A stretch of DNA of 64,000 nt. It comes from Altericroceibacterium indicum. Its GTDB lineage: Bacteria; Pseudomonadota; Alphaproteobacteria; Sphingomonadales; Sphingomonadaceae. This document shows positions 1-13,656 of the stretch, in pieces. Location of the stretch: contig NZ_WTYQ01000003.1 of assembly GCF_009828105.1 (NCBI RefSeq), positions 1 through 64,000 on the forward strand, read 5' to 3'. The translations under genes and the position numbers were made by a program. Within the stretch, counting starts at the first letter, position 1. Every line of letters starts with the position of its first letter. The notes beneath the pieces are model-generated. The model did not search any database. It had not been told where the DNA came from and saw nothing but the letters and a program-made list of their open reading frames with translations.

Positions 1-1862
<1,862 letters not shown>

Positions 1863-2233
1863 ATCCACACCATCAACGACAGGCCTGAGAGTGATAAAAC
1901 TTGCTGCTTGCATAAACCAGCAAGTCCTCAAACCCATGCTACTAACCTGTAGCTTTTGTTGCGGACGTTATCTCAGCCAGACATAAAATATCTGTTGTGT
2001 CGCATGATCACATCAGTCCGTAGACCAATATAAATCCATGCGCCACGGCATCGATTAAAAACCCATTCACAATGTCAAAGACGCGAAGAGCAGATCTCTT
2101 CGCTACCACACCCTGGCCAAAGCCGGGCGGGATCAGATGTATTTCATACACTGGAGTGTAAAGAATGCGCCTCAAGTAGCGTAAGCGATAGGCGCTTAAA
2201 CGCCTCAAGCAGCGCAGCGGTAGGCCACATAAA
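1863..2233 (-). other. 23S-tRNA-Ala internal transcribed spacer
   Basis: About 370 bases of spacer in the rRNA transcript. It contains a boxA-like element at 2070-2084 but no gene. The inverted element around 2165-2222 (AAGTAGCG/GCGCAGCGG-type repeats, with GGCGCTTAAACGCC inside) can form a local hairpin and is probably structural or processing-related. Confidence 0.8.
2070..2084 (-). promoter_or_regulatory. boxA-like antitermination element ahead of 23S
   Basis: The minus strand reads TCTTTGACATTG here, matching the element in the 16S leader at 4291-4309. A shared 13-base core in both rRNA leaders is what is expected of NusB/S10-binding boxA sites. The function is assigned from the known arrangement in other bacteria. 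Confidence 0.55.
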
Positions 2234-2309
2234 TGGTGGAGCCTATCGGGATCGAACCGATGACCCCCTGCTTGCAAAGCAGGTGCTCTCCCAGCTGAGC
2301 TAAGGCCCC
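2234..2309 (-). tRNA. tRNA-Ala (anticodon TGC)
   Basis: The minus strand gives a complete 76-base cloverleaf, starting GGGGCCTTAGC and ending with an encoded CCA. The anticodon loop is CTTTGCAAG (TGC) and the T arm contains GGTTCGATCC. It sits in the rRNA spacer after tRNA-Ile in transcription order, which is standard for Alphaproteobacteria. Confidence 0.97.
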
Positions 2310-2329
2310 CTACCAAACTTTAAAATCTA

Positions 2330-2406
<77 letters not shown>

Positions 2407-2605
2407 ATCGCGCCATCACAAGCTCTCAATTCTATACAATAGAATTGCCAAGCCGCGGGCGGCGTGAGCCAGCTCAGGCATTTATCACATGCGCAGTAAA
2501 GCGCCTGTAACAATCTCCAGTGATGAAAGGACATGAGGACGACGGCAATGTTCTTTGAAAAAGTGCGAAGCTCTTCCAACCGCAAGGGCTGGCGCTTTCG
2601 TACTA

Positions 2606-4102
<1,497 letters not shown>

Positions 4103-4290
4103 GAGTGCATCAATACAATAACCAGCCAAAGCCAGCCATCATACCAACGTTCAAGGAGCCGATTACCTGCATCTATCAAACGTAATGGATACGAAGGACT
4201 ATGTAAGGTAACGACTTAAATACCGGTATCCGGAGCCTTAAAACCCCCGGACCGGGCGCCGTCGCCCACATGTCCCTTCATCAATCAATC

Positions 4291-4309
4291 AACAATGTCA
4301 AAGAACCCC
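4291..4309 (-). promoter_or_regulatory. boxA-like element in the 16S leader
   Basis: The minus strand reads GGGGTTCTTTGACATTGTT about 190 bases upstream of the 16S 5' end. It resembles the boxA antitermination core and recurs in the spacer before 23S. Its TTCTTTGA part is also complementary to spacer sequence just after 16S (2550-2558), so it may take part in the 16S processing stem instead of, or as well as, antitermination. Confidence 0.55.
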
Positions 4310-4424
4310 AACAACAAAGACAGCAATCAGTCCCTGAAATTAAATCCCAGGGGAATTGCTATCCCATCAATGTTGGCGACCAACTCAGTAGCGCCAGAAG
4401 CGCCGTCCCCGTGTCGGTGAAGCC

Positions 4425-4453
4425 CCTCTAGGACTAACCCCAGATTCGGTCAA
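4425..4453 (-). promoter_or_regulatory. sigma70 promoter of the rRNA operon
   Basis: On the minus strand TTGACC at 4448-4453 is followed after 17 bases by TAGAGG at 4425-4430. Upstream (4456-4492) is an A/T-rich stretch with three spaced AAAAGTG repeats, which looks like an UP element. The distance to 16S, about 320 bases, is usual for an rRNA leader. Placement is by consensus match. Confidence 0.7.
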
Positions 4454-4737
4454 CACACTTTTTTCACTTTTATGTCACTTTTTCCATAAACCCCTGAACT
4501 GCTTGGTTTTTGCGTTAAATCGGCTGTTTAGCCTTCGAGAATGCACCCATTGCATCATGCCACGCCTCATTCTTTGTTTACTCTCCACGCGATAGAGACT
4601 GGCTCGCGCGACACTGTTAAAAGCGCGCTTGATCTGCTTAGAGAGGATAGCTTTCGATTATGGCCAGCCCGTTCCGATGCGCTCCGTGGATTTGACCCAG
4701 TGCTTTATATAAGCTGCGCATATTGGACCCTTGCCCG
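4454..4737. other. Divergent intergenic region between rRNA promoter and flippase gene
   Basis: The rRNA-proximal part holds the A/T-rich repeats described with the promoter. The rest (about 4500-4737) must contain the promoter of the polysaccharide genes, but no convincing -35/-10 pair or coding region is visible. Confidence 0.5.
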
Positions 4738-6195
4738 ATGACGTCCTTTCGAAAATCACTCATCATCAACTTCTTCTCATCGTCGGGAGCGACGATGGCG
4801 CAGTTTGTGATTTCCCTTATTGTCGCGCGTTTGCTGTCCCCGTCCGAGATCGGCATTTATTCCATCGCCGTTGTGCTGGTGAACATTGCCCATGTGTTTC
4901 GCGATTTTGGCGTCAGCACCTATTTACAACGTGAAGCAGAACTGACCTCAGGCAAAGTCCGTTCAGCGATGGGCGTTGCCTATGCAATCGCATGGTTCAT
5001 TGCCTTTTGCATATTCGTCAGCAGCGGCATGGTTTCGCGCTATTTCGGATATTCCGAAATTCAGCCGGTCATGCATATCCTTGCCATCAGCTTCCTGTTC
5101 ATTCCCTTCAGCTCCGTAGCCCTCGCGCTTCTGCTGCGAGAGTATGATGCGACGAAAATAGCCTGGGGCGCTTTCTGGGGGACATTCGCCTATGCCGTGG
5201 TATGTCTCGGCTTGGCCTATACAGGCCACGGGGCACAAAGCCTTGCCTGGGCCAATCTGGCCAATGTTCTGGCCACAGGAATCACCTACCTCTGGCTGAA
5301 GCCGCTCCACATGTACTACCTGCCAAGGTTTCGCGAACTGGGTGGCATTATCCGCTTTGGCGGTGGAGCACTGGCAACCAACCTCATCAAATCGGTGAAT
5401 GATGCCTTGCCCGACCTGATTCTCGGCAAGATCGGATCGGCGCGACAGGTGGGTCTCGTCAGCCGGGCCAATTCTACCGTTAACATCTTCATCTACGTCG
5501 CCGGTTCTGCGATGAATTTCGGATCACAATCCTATTTCGCCAAAGCGCATCACAGCGGGCAACCGCTGGCACCTATGCTCCACCGTTCGATCGGACTGGT
5601 GACCGGTGTTGGCTGGCCGACACTGGCGATCACTGCCATTGCCGCTCAGGATATTGTCGTAGGGCTTTATAGCGATATCTGGCTGGATGCTGTGCCGGTA
5701 GTCACACCACTTGCCTTGATGGCCAGCATTGGCCTGATGTTCTATTATCATCCCGCAACGTTCAACGCGATCGGACGGCCTTATCTCGCAGCCATTCCTC
5801 TGCTCATTACGGCGCTTAGCCGCATTGTCCTGACTGTTGTGCTGTTTTCGGGCAATATCGTTTCCTTTGGCTGGGCCTTGGCTCTGGCAACGCTCGCAAC
5901 CATGCCCGTATGGCTGATCCTTCAGAAGAAACACCTGAAATGCAAAGTGGTGCCGCTCTTTGCCGCTCTCTTGCCCAGTGCAATAGTCACCCTCTGCACA
6001 GGAATTGTGGGCGCTGTGGCGATCCACCTCATTCACCAGACACCCCTTCAGTCACCGATTATTCGGGTTCTTGTGATGGCCATTCCCGTGGCCATCGCCT
6101 GGCTTTTGTCGCTGAGGCTTTTGCGCCACCCGCTCTATGAAGAAATGCTGATTGTACTGAGCGGGATCGTTTCCAGACTCAAAAGACCCGCATGA
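4738..6195 (+). CDS. Polysaccharide/O-antigen flippase (Wzx-type, MOP superfamily)
   Basis: A 485-residue, very hydrophobic protein with about 12-14 predicted membrane helices. The N terminus has the family pattern of an amphipathic start followed by a long helix, then ARLLSPSEIGIYSIA, typical of polysaccharide biosynthesis/export proteins (MOP/MVF-like). Such proteins move lipid-linked sugar units across the inner membrane. The ATG at 4738 is chosen; an in-frame TTG lies 15 bases upstream and no strong ribosome site favours it. The next gene, a glycosyltransferase, overlaps the stop by 4 bases (ATGA), so the two are translationally coupled. The saccharide made is unknown because the rest of the pathway is not in the window. 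Confidence 0.85.
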   Translation: MTSFRKSLIINFFSSSGATMAQFVISLIVARLLSPSEIGIYSIAVVLVNIAHVFRDFGVSTYLQREAELTSGKVRSAMGVAYAIAWFIAFCIFVSSGMVSRYFGYSEIQPVMHILAISFLFIPFSSVALALLLREYDATKIAWGAFWGTFAYAVVCLGLAYTGHGAQSLAWANLANVLATGITYLWLKPLHMYYLPRFRELGGIIRFGGGALATNLIKSVNDALPDLILGKIGSARQVGLVSRANSTVNIFIYVAGSAMNFGSQSYFAKAHHSGQPLAPMLHRSIGLVTGVGWPTLAITAIAAQDIVVGLYSDIWLDAVPVVTPLALMASIGLMFYYHPATFNAIGRPYLAAIPLLITALSRIVLTVVLFSGNIVSFGWALALATLATMPVWLILQKKHLKCKVVPLFAALLPSAIVTLCTGIVGAVAIHLIHQTPLQSPIIRVLVMAIPVAIAWLLSLRLLRHPLYEEMLIVLSGIVSRLKRPA

Positions 6196-7361
6196 GCATG
6201 TTGAAAGATAGCAGCCCCATGAAGATGAAGCGCCAGTCCATTCTTTTCTGTATGCGCTACCCTGACGATCAGGGGTTTGTCTGGCGAACAGTGTCCCGCT
6301 TACGCGATATGGTGGCAGGCAATCTGGGGGAGTTCGACTGTTATATTGCTTTCCCGGAACTGACCGGCCGCTCCGTCCATCAATTTGAACACCTTAAGCC
6401 GATTGAGCTGGATGGCTATACTCTGGCCGCGCGTGACAAGGAGAAGCTCTCACACTTCGCTCAAGAGCAAAAGCTGGCTGCCATCGTCTATATGAGCGCA
6501 ATGCCATCAACCCTGGACATGGCGTTCCTCAAGAGCCTGAAGGTTGCGACGATCACCACCGAGAATGACAGTTTTGATCACACACAGCGCAACTCTCTCG
6601 TCAAAAAAGCAGCGAAATTCATCTTGCGAAGAATATTGCATCGCCAGATCCACGATCTGCATATTGCCAATGCCGTAAAGCAGGGGGAGTGGCTTGCCTC
6701 CTTTGCGCAAATTCCCAAAGACAGAATTGTCGTTGCCCCCAATGGCATTGATTGCACACGGTTCATTCCGGCGGGCGACACCTCCGCCCCGCGCCTTGAT
6801 CCAGCGTTGCGCTGGGTCATTTGCGTCAGCCAGGCACGGCCTGAAAAACGGGTCGACATGATTATCCGCACTGCGGCACGGATCATGAAGCAAGAGCAGT
6901 TTTCTGATGTTGCCTTTGCCTATGTCGGCGATGGTGCGATGGCTCCGGCATGGAAGCAACTGGCAGCAGACCTCCACATCAGCGACCGCTTCCATTTTGT
7001 TGGCCAGCAGCAGGATTTGCTGCCCTATTATCAAGCGGCCACCTTGATGGTTCACGCAGCAAAGCGCGAAAGTTTCGGCCTTGTGCTGGCCGAAGCGATG
7101 GCCTGCGAATTGCCGGTTGTCGCTTGTGCGGCCGCGGGGCCGATGGAAATCATCGACAATGGGGTGACCGGCACGCTGGTCGGATTGAATGACGAAGACG
7201 GCTTCCAGGCAGCGGTTGAGTTCTATCTGCAAGAACCCACAATCGCGATGCAGCATGGCAAGGCTGGCCGTGAACGCGCCGAGCAGCGTTTCTCGATCCA
7301 CCGGCAGGCCCGCGATATTGCCAATGCTATCAGGCAGGTGGTGAATAAAGACCGCGACTAA
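6192..7361 (+). CDS. Glycosyltransferase family 4 (GT-B fold)
   Basis: A 389-residue protein with the GT4 layout. The acceptor-binding N-terminal half ends with VAPNGIDCTRF near residues 180-190. The C-terminal nucleotide-sugar half carries VSQARPEKRVD and the E-x7-E region ESFGLVLAEAMACE near residue 293. It probably adds a hexose to a lipid-linked or extracellular polysaccharide in the cytoplasm. It overlaps the flippase gene by 4 bases. Its stop also overlaps the stop of the convergent gene on the other strand by 3 bases, leaving no room for a terminator between them. Donor and acceptor cannot be read from sequence. Confidence 0.85.
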   Translation: MSMLKDSSPMKMKRQSILFCMRYPDDQGFVWRTVSRLRDMVAGNLGEFDCYIAFPELTGRSVHQFEHLKPIELDGYTLAARDKEKLSHFAQEQKLAAIVYMSAMPSTLDMAFLKSLKVATITTENDSFDHTQRNSLVKKAAKFILRRILHRQIHDLHIANAVKQGEWLASFAQIPKDRIVVAPNGIDCTRFIPAGDTSAPRLDPALRWVICVSQARPEKRVDMIIRTAARIMKQEQFSDVAFAYVGDGAMAPAWKQLAADLHISDRFHFVGQQQDLLPYYQAATLMVHAAKRESFGLVLAEAMACELPVVACAAAGPMEIIDNGVTGTLVGLNDEDGFQAAVEFYLQEPTIAMQHGKAGRERAEQRFSIHRQARDIANAIRQVVNKDRD

Positions 7362-8332
7362 CGGTCTGAACGCATCAAATCCCGAATCGCCTGCCTTGCT
7401 GCCTTGATATAGCTATTGCCAGAATAGCGGTGCGTGCCGATGAAGTGGAGGAAGCGGGCATCATCGGGAATGCCGCTGTTCCAGAAGTTCAGATATTTGT
7501 CATAGGGGAGCAGCAGAGGATCGGGTTGATTGGCGATGACAAAATTCGATGTCACCTGCTCGCTGCCCCATTCCGACCATTTGCCCATACCAAGAAGGCT
7601 GGCCGCTTCCCGAGAAAAGGTGACAGCCAATTGCCGCCCCTCATCACTGGGTGCAAAACCGGCAAAGCCCGAACATCCGCGAACATAGCGTGGCGCGTCC
7701 AGCCCTGCGATAGTAAGGTGGCCCAGACCGTTCTCAATGGCGCGCTGCACATGTGTGCCCGGCTCAACCACGAAAGGCCTAGCCCGTGCGCCATCGTTGC
7801 GAAGGATGGGGACCAGTTCCGCTTCGGCTTCCCCGCGTATCGTGAAGCTGCGGCCTTGCCCTATTGCATCCCTGATTTCCGGCACATTGCCAAGAGTGAC
7901 AGTATCGGAATCAAGCTGAATGACATAGGCATCCGTCCGCAGATCGAGCAATGTCAGCAAACGCTCCCATGTGCCGCCACGCGGGCAATCCCCGGTATCA
8001 ACATCGGCGATTGCGATGATGCGAGGATTACCGAGATGGGTGGCCAGCACCGCACGATCTTTTGCCGTCAGCGAACCATCGTCCAAAATCACCATGCGGC
8101 CACGGCCCAATGCCGCGTGAAAGGATTTCACAGCCACAAGATAGGGCAGCAAAACCCGCGAGCCGATCATGGAGAAAATAATCACGCCATCATCCACCGG
8201 CTTCACCGGCGGCGTGTTAAGCACGTTACGTGTCAGAACCGGAAACAAGCGCTCTCGCAGCTTCCTCAGCAATCTGTCCGGCAATCCGGTCATCCGCTCC
8301 CCCAAGGCTCGATCATGGTTCTCCGCAGGCAT
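7358..8332 (-). CDS. Putative GT-A-fold glycosyltransferase-like protein
   Basis: 324 residues, no signal peptide. An IIFSMIGSR opening strand, VILDDGS near residue 80 and YVIQLDSDTVTLGNVP near residue 135 give the DxD pattern of nucleotide-sugar transferases of the GT-A fold (GT8-like order). This is inferred from the motif order, not from a family match. The location beside a flippase and a GT4 enzyme supports a role in surface glycans. An internal ATG at 8293 has a GGGGGAG just upstream and could be the true start, giving 311 residues. Confidence 0.6.
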   Translation of the reverse strand: MPAENHDRALGERMTGLPDRLLRKLRERLFPVLTRNVLNTPPVKPVDDGVIIFSMIGSRVLLPYLVAVKSFHAALGRGRMVILDDGSLTAKDRAVLATHLGNPRIIAIADVDTGDCPRGGTWERLLTLLDLRTDAYVIQLDSDTVTLGNVPEIRDAIGQGRSFTIRGEAEAELVPILRNDGARARPFVVEPGTHVQRAIENGLGHLTIAGLDAPRYVRGCSGFAGFAPSDEGRQLAVTFSREAASLLGMGKWSEWGSEQVTSNFVIANQPDPLLLPYDKYLNFWNSGIPDDARFLHFIGTHRYSGNSYIKAARQAIRDLMRSDR

Positions 8333-8537
8333 AGCGGGACATGCAGGAAATCTGTCCCAAGACCACCTGCATGTCAGTGCTGATCGTCACGTGGAGCATG
8401 GAACATTTATGACGAATTTTTCCCTGTTACAACACTGCTTCTCGATAGGGGCACTTGGAAAGCAAGATACAGTGAAGCTCTGAAACAGTGCATCGCGCGG
8501 CTTTCGCTTGCCCTTCCCTGCCCCTACATAGCATGGG

Positions 8538-10349
8538 ATGCCACCACAATCAGACACAAAATCCGATGCAGTCACCCATGACGGGTGGCCGACCATTCGT
8601 CGGTTTCTGCCGTATCTCTGGCCCAAAGATCGGCCTGATCTGCGCTGGCGCATTGGCTGGGCGATTGTCTTTGTGGTGCTGGCCAAGATCGTCGTGCTTG
8701 CCTTGCCGCTGGCCTATGCTGGGGCGGTGGATGCGATGTCCGCTGATGGCAACCCCGCTTTCTGGGTGGCGATGGCGCTGGTGATTGCCTATGGCGCAGG
8801 GCGCTTTGCCACGGTGGCCTTTGACAATATCCGCAACATTATTTTTGAGCGGGTGGGCCAGGATGCTGTGCTCAACCTTACTGAAGATGTGTTTCATCGG
8901 CTGCATCGGCTGAGCCTGCGCTTCCACCTCTCGCGCCGGACGGGGGAAGTCACCAAGATCATCGAACGCGGAACCAAGAGCATCGACACGATGATCTATT
9001 TCCTGCTGTTCAACATCATGCCCACTGCCATCGAACTGCTGATTGTGGGCGGCATCTTCTATGTCAAATTCGGCCTGCCGATTGTCGCTGCCACGGCGGC
9101 AACAGTGGTCGCCTATATCTATGTCACCCGGATGATTACCGAATGGCGCACCAAATTGCGCCATGAAATGAACGAGCTGGATGGCCGGGCGCTCGCCCGC
9201 GCGGTGGATTCGCTCCTCAATTATGAGACGGTAAAATATTTCGGCGCAGAATCGCGCGAGCAGGACCGCTACAGTTCCGCCGCACGCGCCTATTCCAGAG
9301 CCGCCATCAAATCGGAAAACTCGCTCGGTGTCCTCAATATCGTGCAGGCGATCATCATGAATCTGATGATGGGTGGCGCGATGGCCTATACTGTCTATGG
9401 CTGGAGCACGGGGCGCTTCAGCGTGGGTGATCTGGTCCTCATCAACACCTATCTGATGCAGCTTTTCCGTCCGCTCGACATGTTGGGCTGGGTCTATCGC
9501 ACCATCCGGCAGGGCTTGATCGACATGGCCGCCATGTTCCGCCTGATCGATACGCCGGTGGAAGTAAGCGATGCGCCCAATGCGCCCGCATTGCTGGTGC
9601 GCAAGCCGACGGTTGTGTTCGATAATGTGGTGTTTGGCTATGAGGATGACCGCGATATTCTCCACGGCCTCAGCTTTGAAGTGCCAGCGGGCGCGCATGT
9701 GGCGATTGTTGGGCCGTCGGGCGCGGGCAAATCCACTATCGGGCGGCTCCTGTTCCGCTTTTACGATCCGCAGTCGGGCCGCATTCTGATCGACGGGCAG
9801 GATATCGCCAGCGTGACGCAGGAAAGCCTGCGCGCCGCCATCGGCATTGTTCCGCAAGATAGCGTGCTGTTCAACGACACGATCGGCTATAATATCGGCT
9901 ATGGCCGCGAAGATGCGCGTGATGAAGACATCGCCCGCGCCGCCGCGGACGCCGCCATCTTGCCCTTCATCCGCTCTCTGCCTGATGGCTTTGACACCGA
10001 AGTGGGCGAAAGGGGCCTCAAACTCTCAGGCGGTGAAAAGCAGCGCGTGGCGATTGCCCGCACCTTGCTCAAAAACCCGCCCATCCTGCTGCTCGACGAA
10101 GCGACCAGCGCGCTCGACACCCGGACCGAACAGGAAATCACCGGAACCCTGCGCCGCGTCTCGCGCAATCGCACCAGCATAGCCATCGCCCACCGCCTCT
10201 CCACAGTGGCCGATGCCGACACGATTTTCGTGCTCGATAAAGGCCGCCTGGCCGAAAGCGGCTCCCACCAGCAACTCCTGCGGCATGACGGGCTCTATGC
10301 CGAAATGTGGTCAAGACAGGCGACTGAGGATGTGGAAGAGGTGAACTAA
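8538..10349 (+). CDS. Atm1-type ABC exporter (fused permease-ATPase)
   Basis: A 603-residue half-transporter. Six transmembrane helices fill roughly residues 25-330 and are followed by a nucleotide-binding domain with Walker A GPSGAGKST (about 392), signature LSGGEKQR (about 496) and Walker B LLLDEATSALD (about 516). Length and sequence fit the ABCB7/HMT1/Atm1 family, known from Novosphingobium to export glutathione-linked compounds and to support metal tolerance and Fe-S biogenesis. It works as a homodimer in the inner membrane. It appears to be a single-gene unit, with about 210 bases to the next gene. Confidence 0.9.
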   Translation: MPPQSDTKSDAVTHDGWPTIRRFLPYLWPKDRPDLRWRIGWAIVFVVLAKIVVLALPLAYAGAVDAMSADGNPAFWVAMALVIAYGAGRFATVAFDNIRNIIFERVGQDAVLNLTEDVFHRLHRLSLRFHLSRRTGEVTKIIERGTKSIDTMIYFLLFNIMPTAIELLIVGGIFYVKFGLPIVAATAATVVAYIYVTRMITEWRTKLRHEMNELDGRALARAVDSLLNYETVKYFGAESREQDRYSSAARAYSRAAIKSENSLGVLNIVQAIIMNLMMGGAMAYTVYGWSTGRFSVGDLVLINTYLMQLFRPLDMLGWVYRTIRQGLIDMAAMFRLIDTPVEVSDAPNAPALLVRKPTVVFDNVVFGYEDDRDILHGLSFEVPAGAHVAIVGPSGAGKSTIGRLLFRFYDPQSGRILIDGQDIASVTQESLRAAIGIVPQDSVLFNDTIGYNIGYGREDARDEDIARAAADAAILPFIRSLPDGFDTEVGERGLKLSGGEKQRVAIARTLLKNPPILLLDEATSALDTRTEQEITGTLRRVSRNRTSIAIAHRLSTVADADTIFVLDKGRLAESGSHQQLLRHDGLYAEMWSRQATEDVEEVN

Positions 10350-10562
10350 CTTTCAGATATCGGAATAAAAATACTTATCCCATTGAGGCATTCGTTGTGT
10401 CGTCAATTTACCCCCGCAAAACCACAGGGGTTGCCATTCGGCGGCTAATCAGTGTATCTGCCCTCAACCCTTGGCGACAAGGTTCCCAAAATTGACGCTC
10501 GAAAACAGGTGCGAAGTCGGACATGGCCGATTTCGGCGCCTCTATCGCTGTATGGATGATAT

Positions 10563-12056
10563 ATGAGTTTTGCTGAAACGCTGAAGCGCGATTGGCTGTC
10601 CAATCCCAAAGCCGATATTCTGGCCGGAATCGTGGTGGCGCTGGCCCTCATTCCTGAAGCGATCGGCTTTTCGGTGATTGCCGGGGTCGATCCGCGCGTG
10701 GGGCTTTATGCCTCGGTGGTGATTGCCATGGTGGTGGCCTTTACCGGCGGGCGCACGGGGATGATCTCTGCTGCAACCGCCGCCGTCGCCGTGGTGGTGG
10801 TGCCACTGGTGAAGCAATATGGCGTGGACTATCTCTTCGCCGCGACGATCCTGATGGGCATTATCCAGATTGCTGCGGGGTTTCTGCGGCTCGACCTGTT
10901 GATGCAATTCGTGTCGCGCTCGGTCATCACCGGCTTCGTCAATGCGCTGGCGATCCTGATCTTCATGGCCCAGCTTCCGCAGCTGACCAATGTCGGTTGG
11001 GAAACCTATGCCATGGTGGCAGCAGGCCTGGCGATCATTTACCTGCTGCCGCGCCTGACCACGGCGGTGCCCTCTCCGCTGGTGGCGATCATTGTGCTCA
11101 GCGTGATTTCCATTTCGATGGACCTGCCGGTCAACACGGTGGGCGATATGGGCAAGCTGCCTGAGGGCGTGCCCTATTTCGTGCTGCCCCATGTGCCACT
11201 GACGTGGGAAACCTTGCTGATTATCGCGCCCTATTCTGTGACGATGGCGGCGGTTGGCCTGCTGGAATCGATGCTGACCGCACAGATTGTCGATGACATG
11301 ACCCATACAGAGAGCAACAAGCGCCGCGAATGTGGCGGCCAGGGCATTGCCAATATGGCAGCGGCATTCTTCGGCGGCATGGGTGGCTGTGCCATGATCG
11401 GCCAGTCCGTCATCAACATCACGTCCGGTGGACGCGGGCGGTTGTCTACATTTACCGCAGGCCTGTTTCTGCTGATTATGCTGGCCGCGCTTGGCTCCAT
11501 CGTAGGGCAAGTGCCTATGCCATCGCTGGTGGCTGTGATGATTATGGTTTCCATCGGGACATTCAGCTGGAACTCCATCTCCAATCTGCGCATCCATCCG
11601 CTGACCTCCTCCATCGTGATGCTGGCAACGGTTGTTGTGGTGGTGGCAACGCATAATCTGGCGCTGGGCGTGCTGGTGGGTGTGCTGCTGTCGGGCGTGT
11701 TCTTCGCCTATAAGGTGCGCAACATGTTCGAAGTGGTGCGCACGCGCGAGGAGGAACGGGCAGTCTATACGATCACCGGGCAGATATTCTTCGCATCCGT
11801 GGACCGGTTTCAAAAAGCGCTGGGGCCTGAAGGCCATCAGGCCAATCCGGCAGACCATGTGGTGTTTGATGTGACCAAAGCGCATTTTTGGGACATTTCC
11901 GCCATTGATGCGCTGGATAAGGTGGTCGAACGGATGCGTCGCAATGGCCGCAGCGTGCAGGTTCTGGGCCTCAACACGGCCAGCGCTGATCTGGTGGATC
12001 GTTTTGCCAATACGGACAAGACCGGCGTAGAAATCGGCCTCGCCCCGCATCCATAG
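10563..12056 (+). CDS. SulP/SLC26 family anion permease with STAS domain
   Basis: 497 residues. The first 390 residues are a membrane domain, with the SulP opening [20 protein letters not shown] and the conserved [11 protein letters not shown]. The C-terminal 100 or so residues form a cytoplasmic STAS domain ([19 protein letters not shown]). These proteins carry sulfate, bicarbonate or dicarboxylates; the substrate here is not evident because there are no sulfate-assimilation or carbonic-anhydrase genes beside it. A GGATGAT upstream of the ATG can serve as ribosome site. A strong terminator follows. Confidence 0.88.
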   Translation: MSFAETLKRDWLSNPKADILAGIVVALALIPEAIGFSVIAGVDPRVGLYASVVIAMVVAFTGGRTGMISAATAAVAVVVVPLVKQYGVDYLFAATILMGIIQIAAGFLRLDLLMQFVSRSVITGFVNALAILIFMAQLPQLTNVGWETYAMVAAGLAIIYLLPRLTTAVPSPLVAIIVLSVISISMDLPVNTVGDMGKLPEGVPYFVLPHVPLTWETLLIIAPYSVTMAAVGLLESMLTAQIVDDMTHTESNKRRECGGQGIANMAAAFFGGMGGCAMIGQSVINITSGGRGRLSTFTAGLFLLIMLAALGSIVGQVPMPSLVAVMIMVSIGTFSWNSISNLRIHPLTSSIVMLATVVVVVATHNLALGVLVGVLLSGVFFAYKVRNMFEVVRTREEERAVYTITGQIFFASVDRFQKALGPEGHQANPADHVVFDVTKAHFWDISAIDALDKVVERMRRNGRSVQVLGLNTASADLVDRFANTDKTGVEIGLAPHP

Positions 12057-12076
12057 GGCAGAGGCGCAAAGCTTAC

Positions 12077-12118
12077 AAAAAAGGCCGGCGGATCGTGGTG
12101 ATCCTGCCGGCCTTTTTC
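12077..12118. terminator. Bidirectional Rho-independent terminator
   Basis: The inverted repeat AAAAGGCCGGC...GCCGGCCTTTTT encloses a shorter GATC...GATC pair. T runs are present in both orientations, and it lies between convergent sulP and the hslVU-DUF1737 operon. Confidence 0.85.
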
Positions 12119-12141
12119 GTATCAGAGCTTAAGTCAGCCGA

Positions 12142-12333
12142 TCAGCCGATAAAGCCGCTCCAGATCACCGCCTGGGCGCAAATCACTGTCTCGCCATTAA
12201 AGGTGAGAGCCGGTGAACCGTGCAGTTCCCAGCCATCTTGCAATGCCTGCGACACGCGCTTGCAGAAAGTGTCATCATCAGGGCCGGTGATGCAGCGATA
12301 GATCGGTTTGCCATCTGGCGGGGTTGTGCTCAT
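12142..12333 (-). CDS. DUF1737 domain protein
   Basis: A 63-residue protein of unknown function with the DUF1737 pattern: CITGPDDDTFCKRV, then WELHGSPALTFNG. It is the last gene of an hslV-hslU-DUF1737 unit, 13 bases after hslU, and has a GAGGAA ribosome site. No signal peptide or membrane segment. The family is often a single small domain in Proteobacteria; its role is not known. Confidence 0.8.
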   Translation of the reverse strand: MSTTPPDGKPIYRCITGPDDDTFCKRVSQALQDGWELHGSPALTFNGETVICAQAVIWSGFIG

Positions 12334-12346
12334 GGTCGCGCGTTCC

Positions 12347-13651
12347 TCAGAGGATATATTTGCTCAAATTGGTATCCTGCACCAGATCGGACAGTTTTTC
12401 ACGGACATATTCTGCATCCACCAATACCGTATCGCCGCGACGATCTTCGGCCTCAAAGCTGAGTTCCTCCAGCAGGCGCTCCATCACGGTCTGCAAACGG
12501 CGGGCGCCGATATTCTCGACGCTTTCATTCACCTGTGCTGCCAGCCGCGCCACTTCGCGGATCGCTTCGGGCGTGATATCCAGCGTAACCTGTTCGGTGC
12601 CGATCAGCGCCTTGTACTGGTCAATCAGATTGGCCCGCGTATCGCTGAGGATGGCGACAAAATCGTCTTCCGTCAGCGCGGAAAGTTCCACCCGGATCGG
12701 CAGGCGGCCCTGAAGTTCCGGCAGCATATCTGACGGTTTGGAGAGATGGAACGCACCGCTGGCGATGAAGAGGACATGGTCGGTCTTCATCGGGCCATAT
12801 TTGGTGGCAACCGTGGTGCCTTCGATCATTGGCAGCAAATCGCGCTGCACACCTTCGCGGCTGACGGTGCCGCCGCTGCGTGTGTCAGATACGGCGATCT
12901 TGTCGATCTCATCCAGAAAGACGATGCCATTTTCCTGCGCATTGAGCAGGGCAACGCGGGCCACATCATCCTGATCGAGACGCTTTTCCGCTTCTTCATC
13001 GACCAGCTTGTCCCACGCATCAGGCACTTTGAGCTTGCGGCGTTTGAGGTTCTGCTTGCCGAACGCCTTGCCCATCATATCGGACAGGTTAATCATGCCG
13101 ACACTGCCGCCCATGCCGGGGACTTCCATCGGCATAGTGGGGCTGTCTTCCACTTCGATTTCGACTTCCGTGTCGTTCATCGCATTTTCGACGATACGCT
13201 GGCGGAAGCTGGCGCGGGTGGCTTCCGAAGCGCTATCCCCGACCAGAGCATTGAGCAGCCGCTCCATCGCGGCGGCAGAAGCCGCTTCGCGCACGGATTC
13301 GCGGCGGCGTTCCTTTTCCAGCCGCACAGCTTCTTCGGCCAGATCGCGGGCGATCTGTTCCACATCGCGGCCGACATAGCCCACTTCCGTGAACTTGGTC
13401 GCTTCCACCTTCACGAATGGCGCATTAGCGAGCCTTGCCAGACGGCGGCTGATCTCGGTTTTACCGCAGCCCGTGGGGCCGATCATAAGGATATTCTTCG
13501 GCGTGATCTCTTCACGCAAGTCAGCATCGAGCTGCTGGCGGCGCCAGCGGTTACGCAGCGCCACAGCCACAGCACGTTTGGCCTTGTTCTGGCCAATGAT
13601 ATGTTCGTCGAGAGCGGCGACAATCGCCTTGGGGGTCAGTTGATCGGTCAT
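12347..13651 (-). CDS. hslU: ATP-dependent protease ATPase subunit HslU (ClpY)
   Basis: A 434-residue AAA+ unfoldase that forms a hexamer on the HslV peptidase and feeds it unfolded cytoplasmic proteins. The opening [17 protein letters not shown] is the HslU hallmark. Walker A is GPTGCGKT at residues 58-65, Walker B is [12 protein letters not shown], and the C-terminal end LSKYIL is the tail that inserts into HslV. Length is normal. It starts 5 bases after hslV, so the pair is co-transcribed. Confidence 0.97.
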   Translation of the reverse strand: MTDQLTPKAIVAALDEHIIGQNKAKRAVAVALRNRWRRQQLDADLREEITPKNILMIGPTGCGKTEISRRLARLANAPFVKVEATKFTEVGYVGRDVEQIARDLAEEAVRLEKERRRESVREAASAAAMERLLNALVGDSASEATRASFRQRIVENAMNDTEVEIEVEDSPTMPMEVPGMGGSVGMINLSDMMGKAFGKQNLKRRKLKVPDAWDKLVDEEAEKRLDQDDVARVALLNAQENGIVFLDEIDKIAVSDTRSGGTVSREGVQRDLLPMIEGTTVATKYGPMKTDHVLFIASGAFHLSKPSDMLPELQGRLPIRVELSALTEDDFVAILSDTRANLIDQYKALIGTEQVTLDITPEAIREVARLAAQVNESVENIGARRLQTVMERLLEELSFEAEDRRGDTVLVDAEYVREKLSDLVQDTNLSKYIL

Positions 13652-13656
13652 GAATC

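Noticed and set aside
10542-12050. 502-codon minus-strand frame opposite the SulP gene
   Set aside because: It mirrors a clear membrane permease codon for codon and is rich in His/Arg/Gln typical of antisense shadows in GC-rich DNA.
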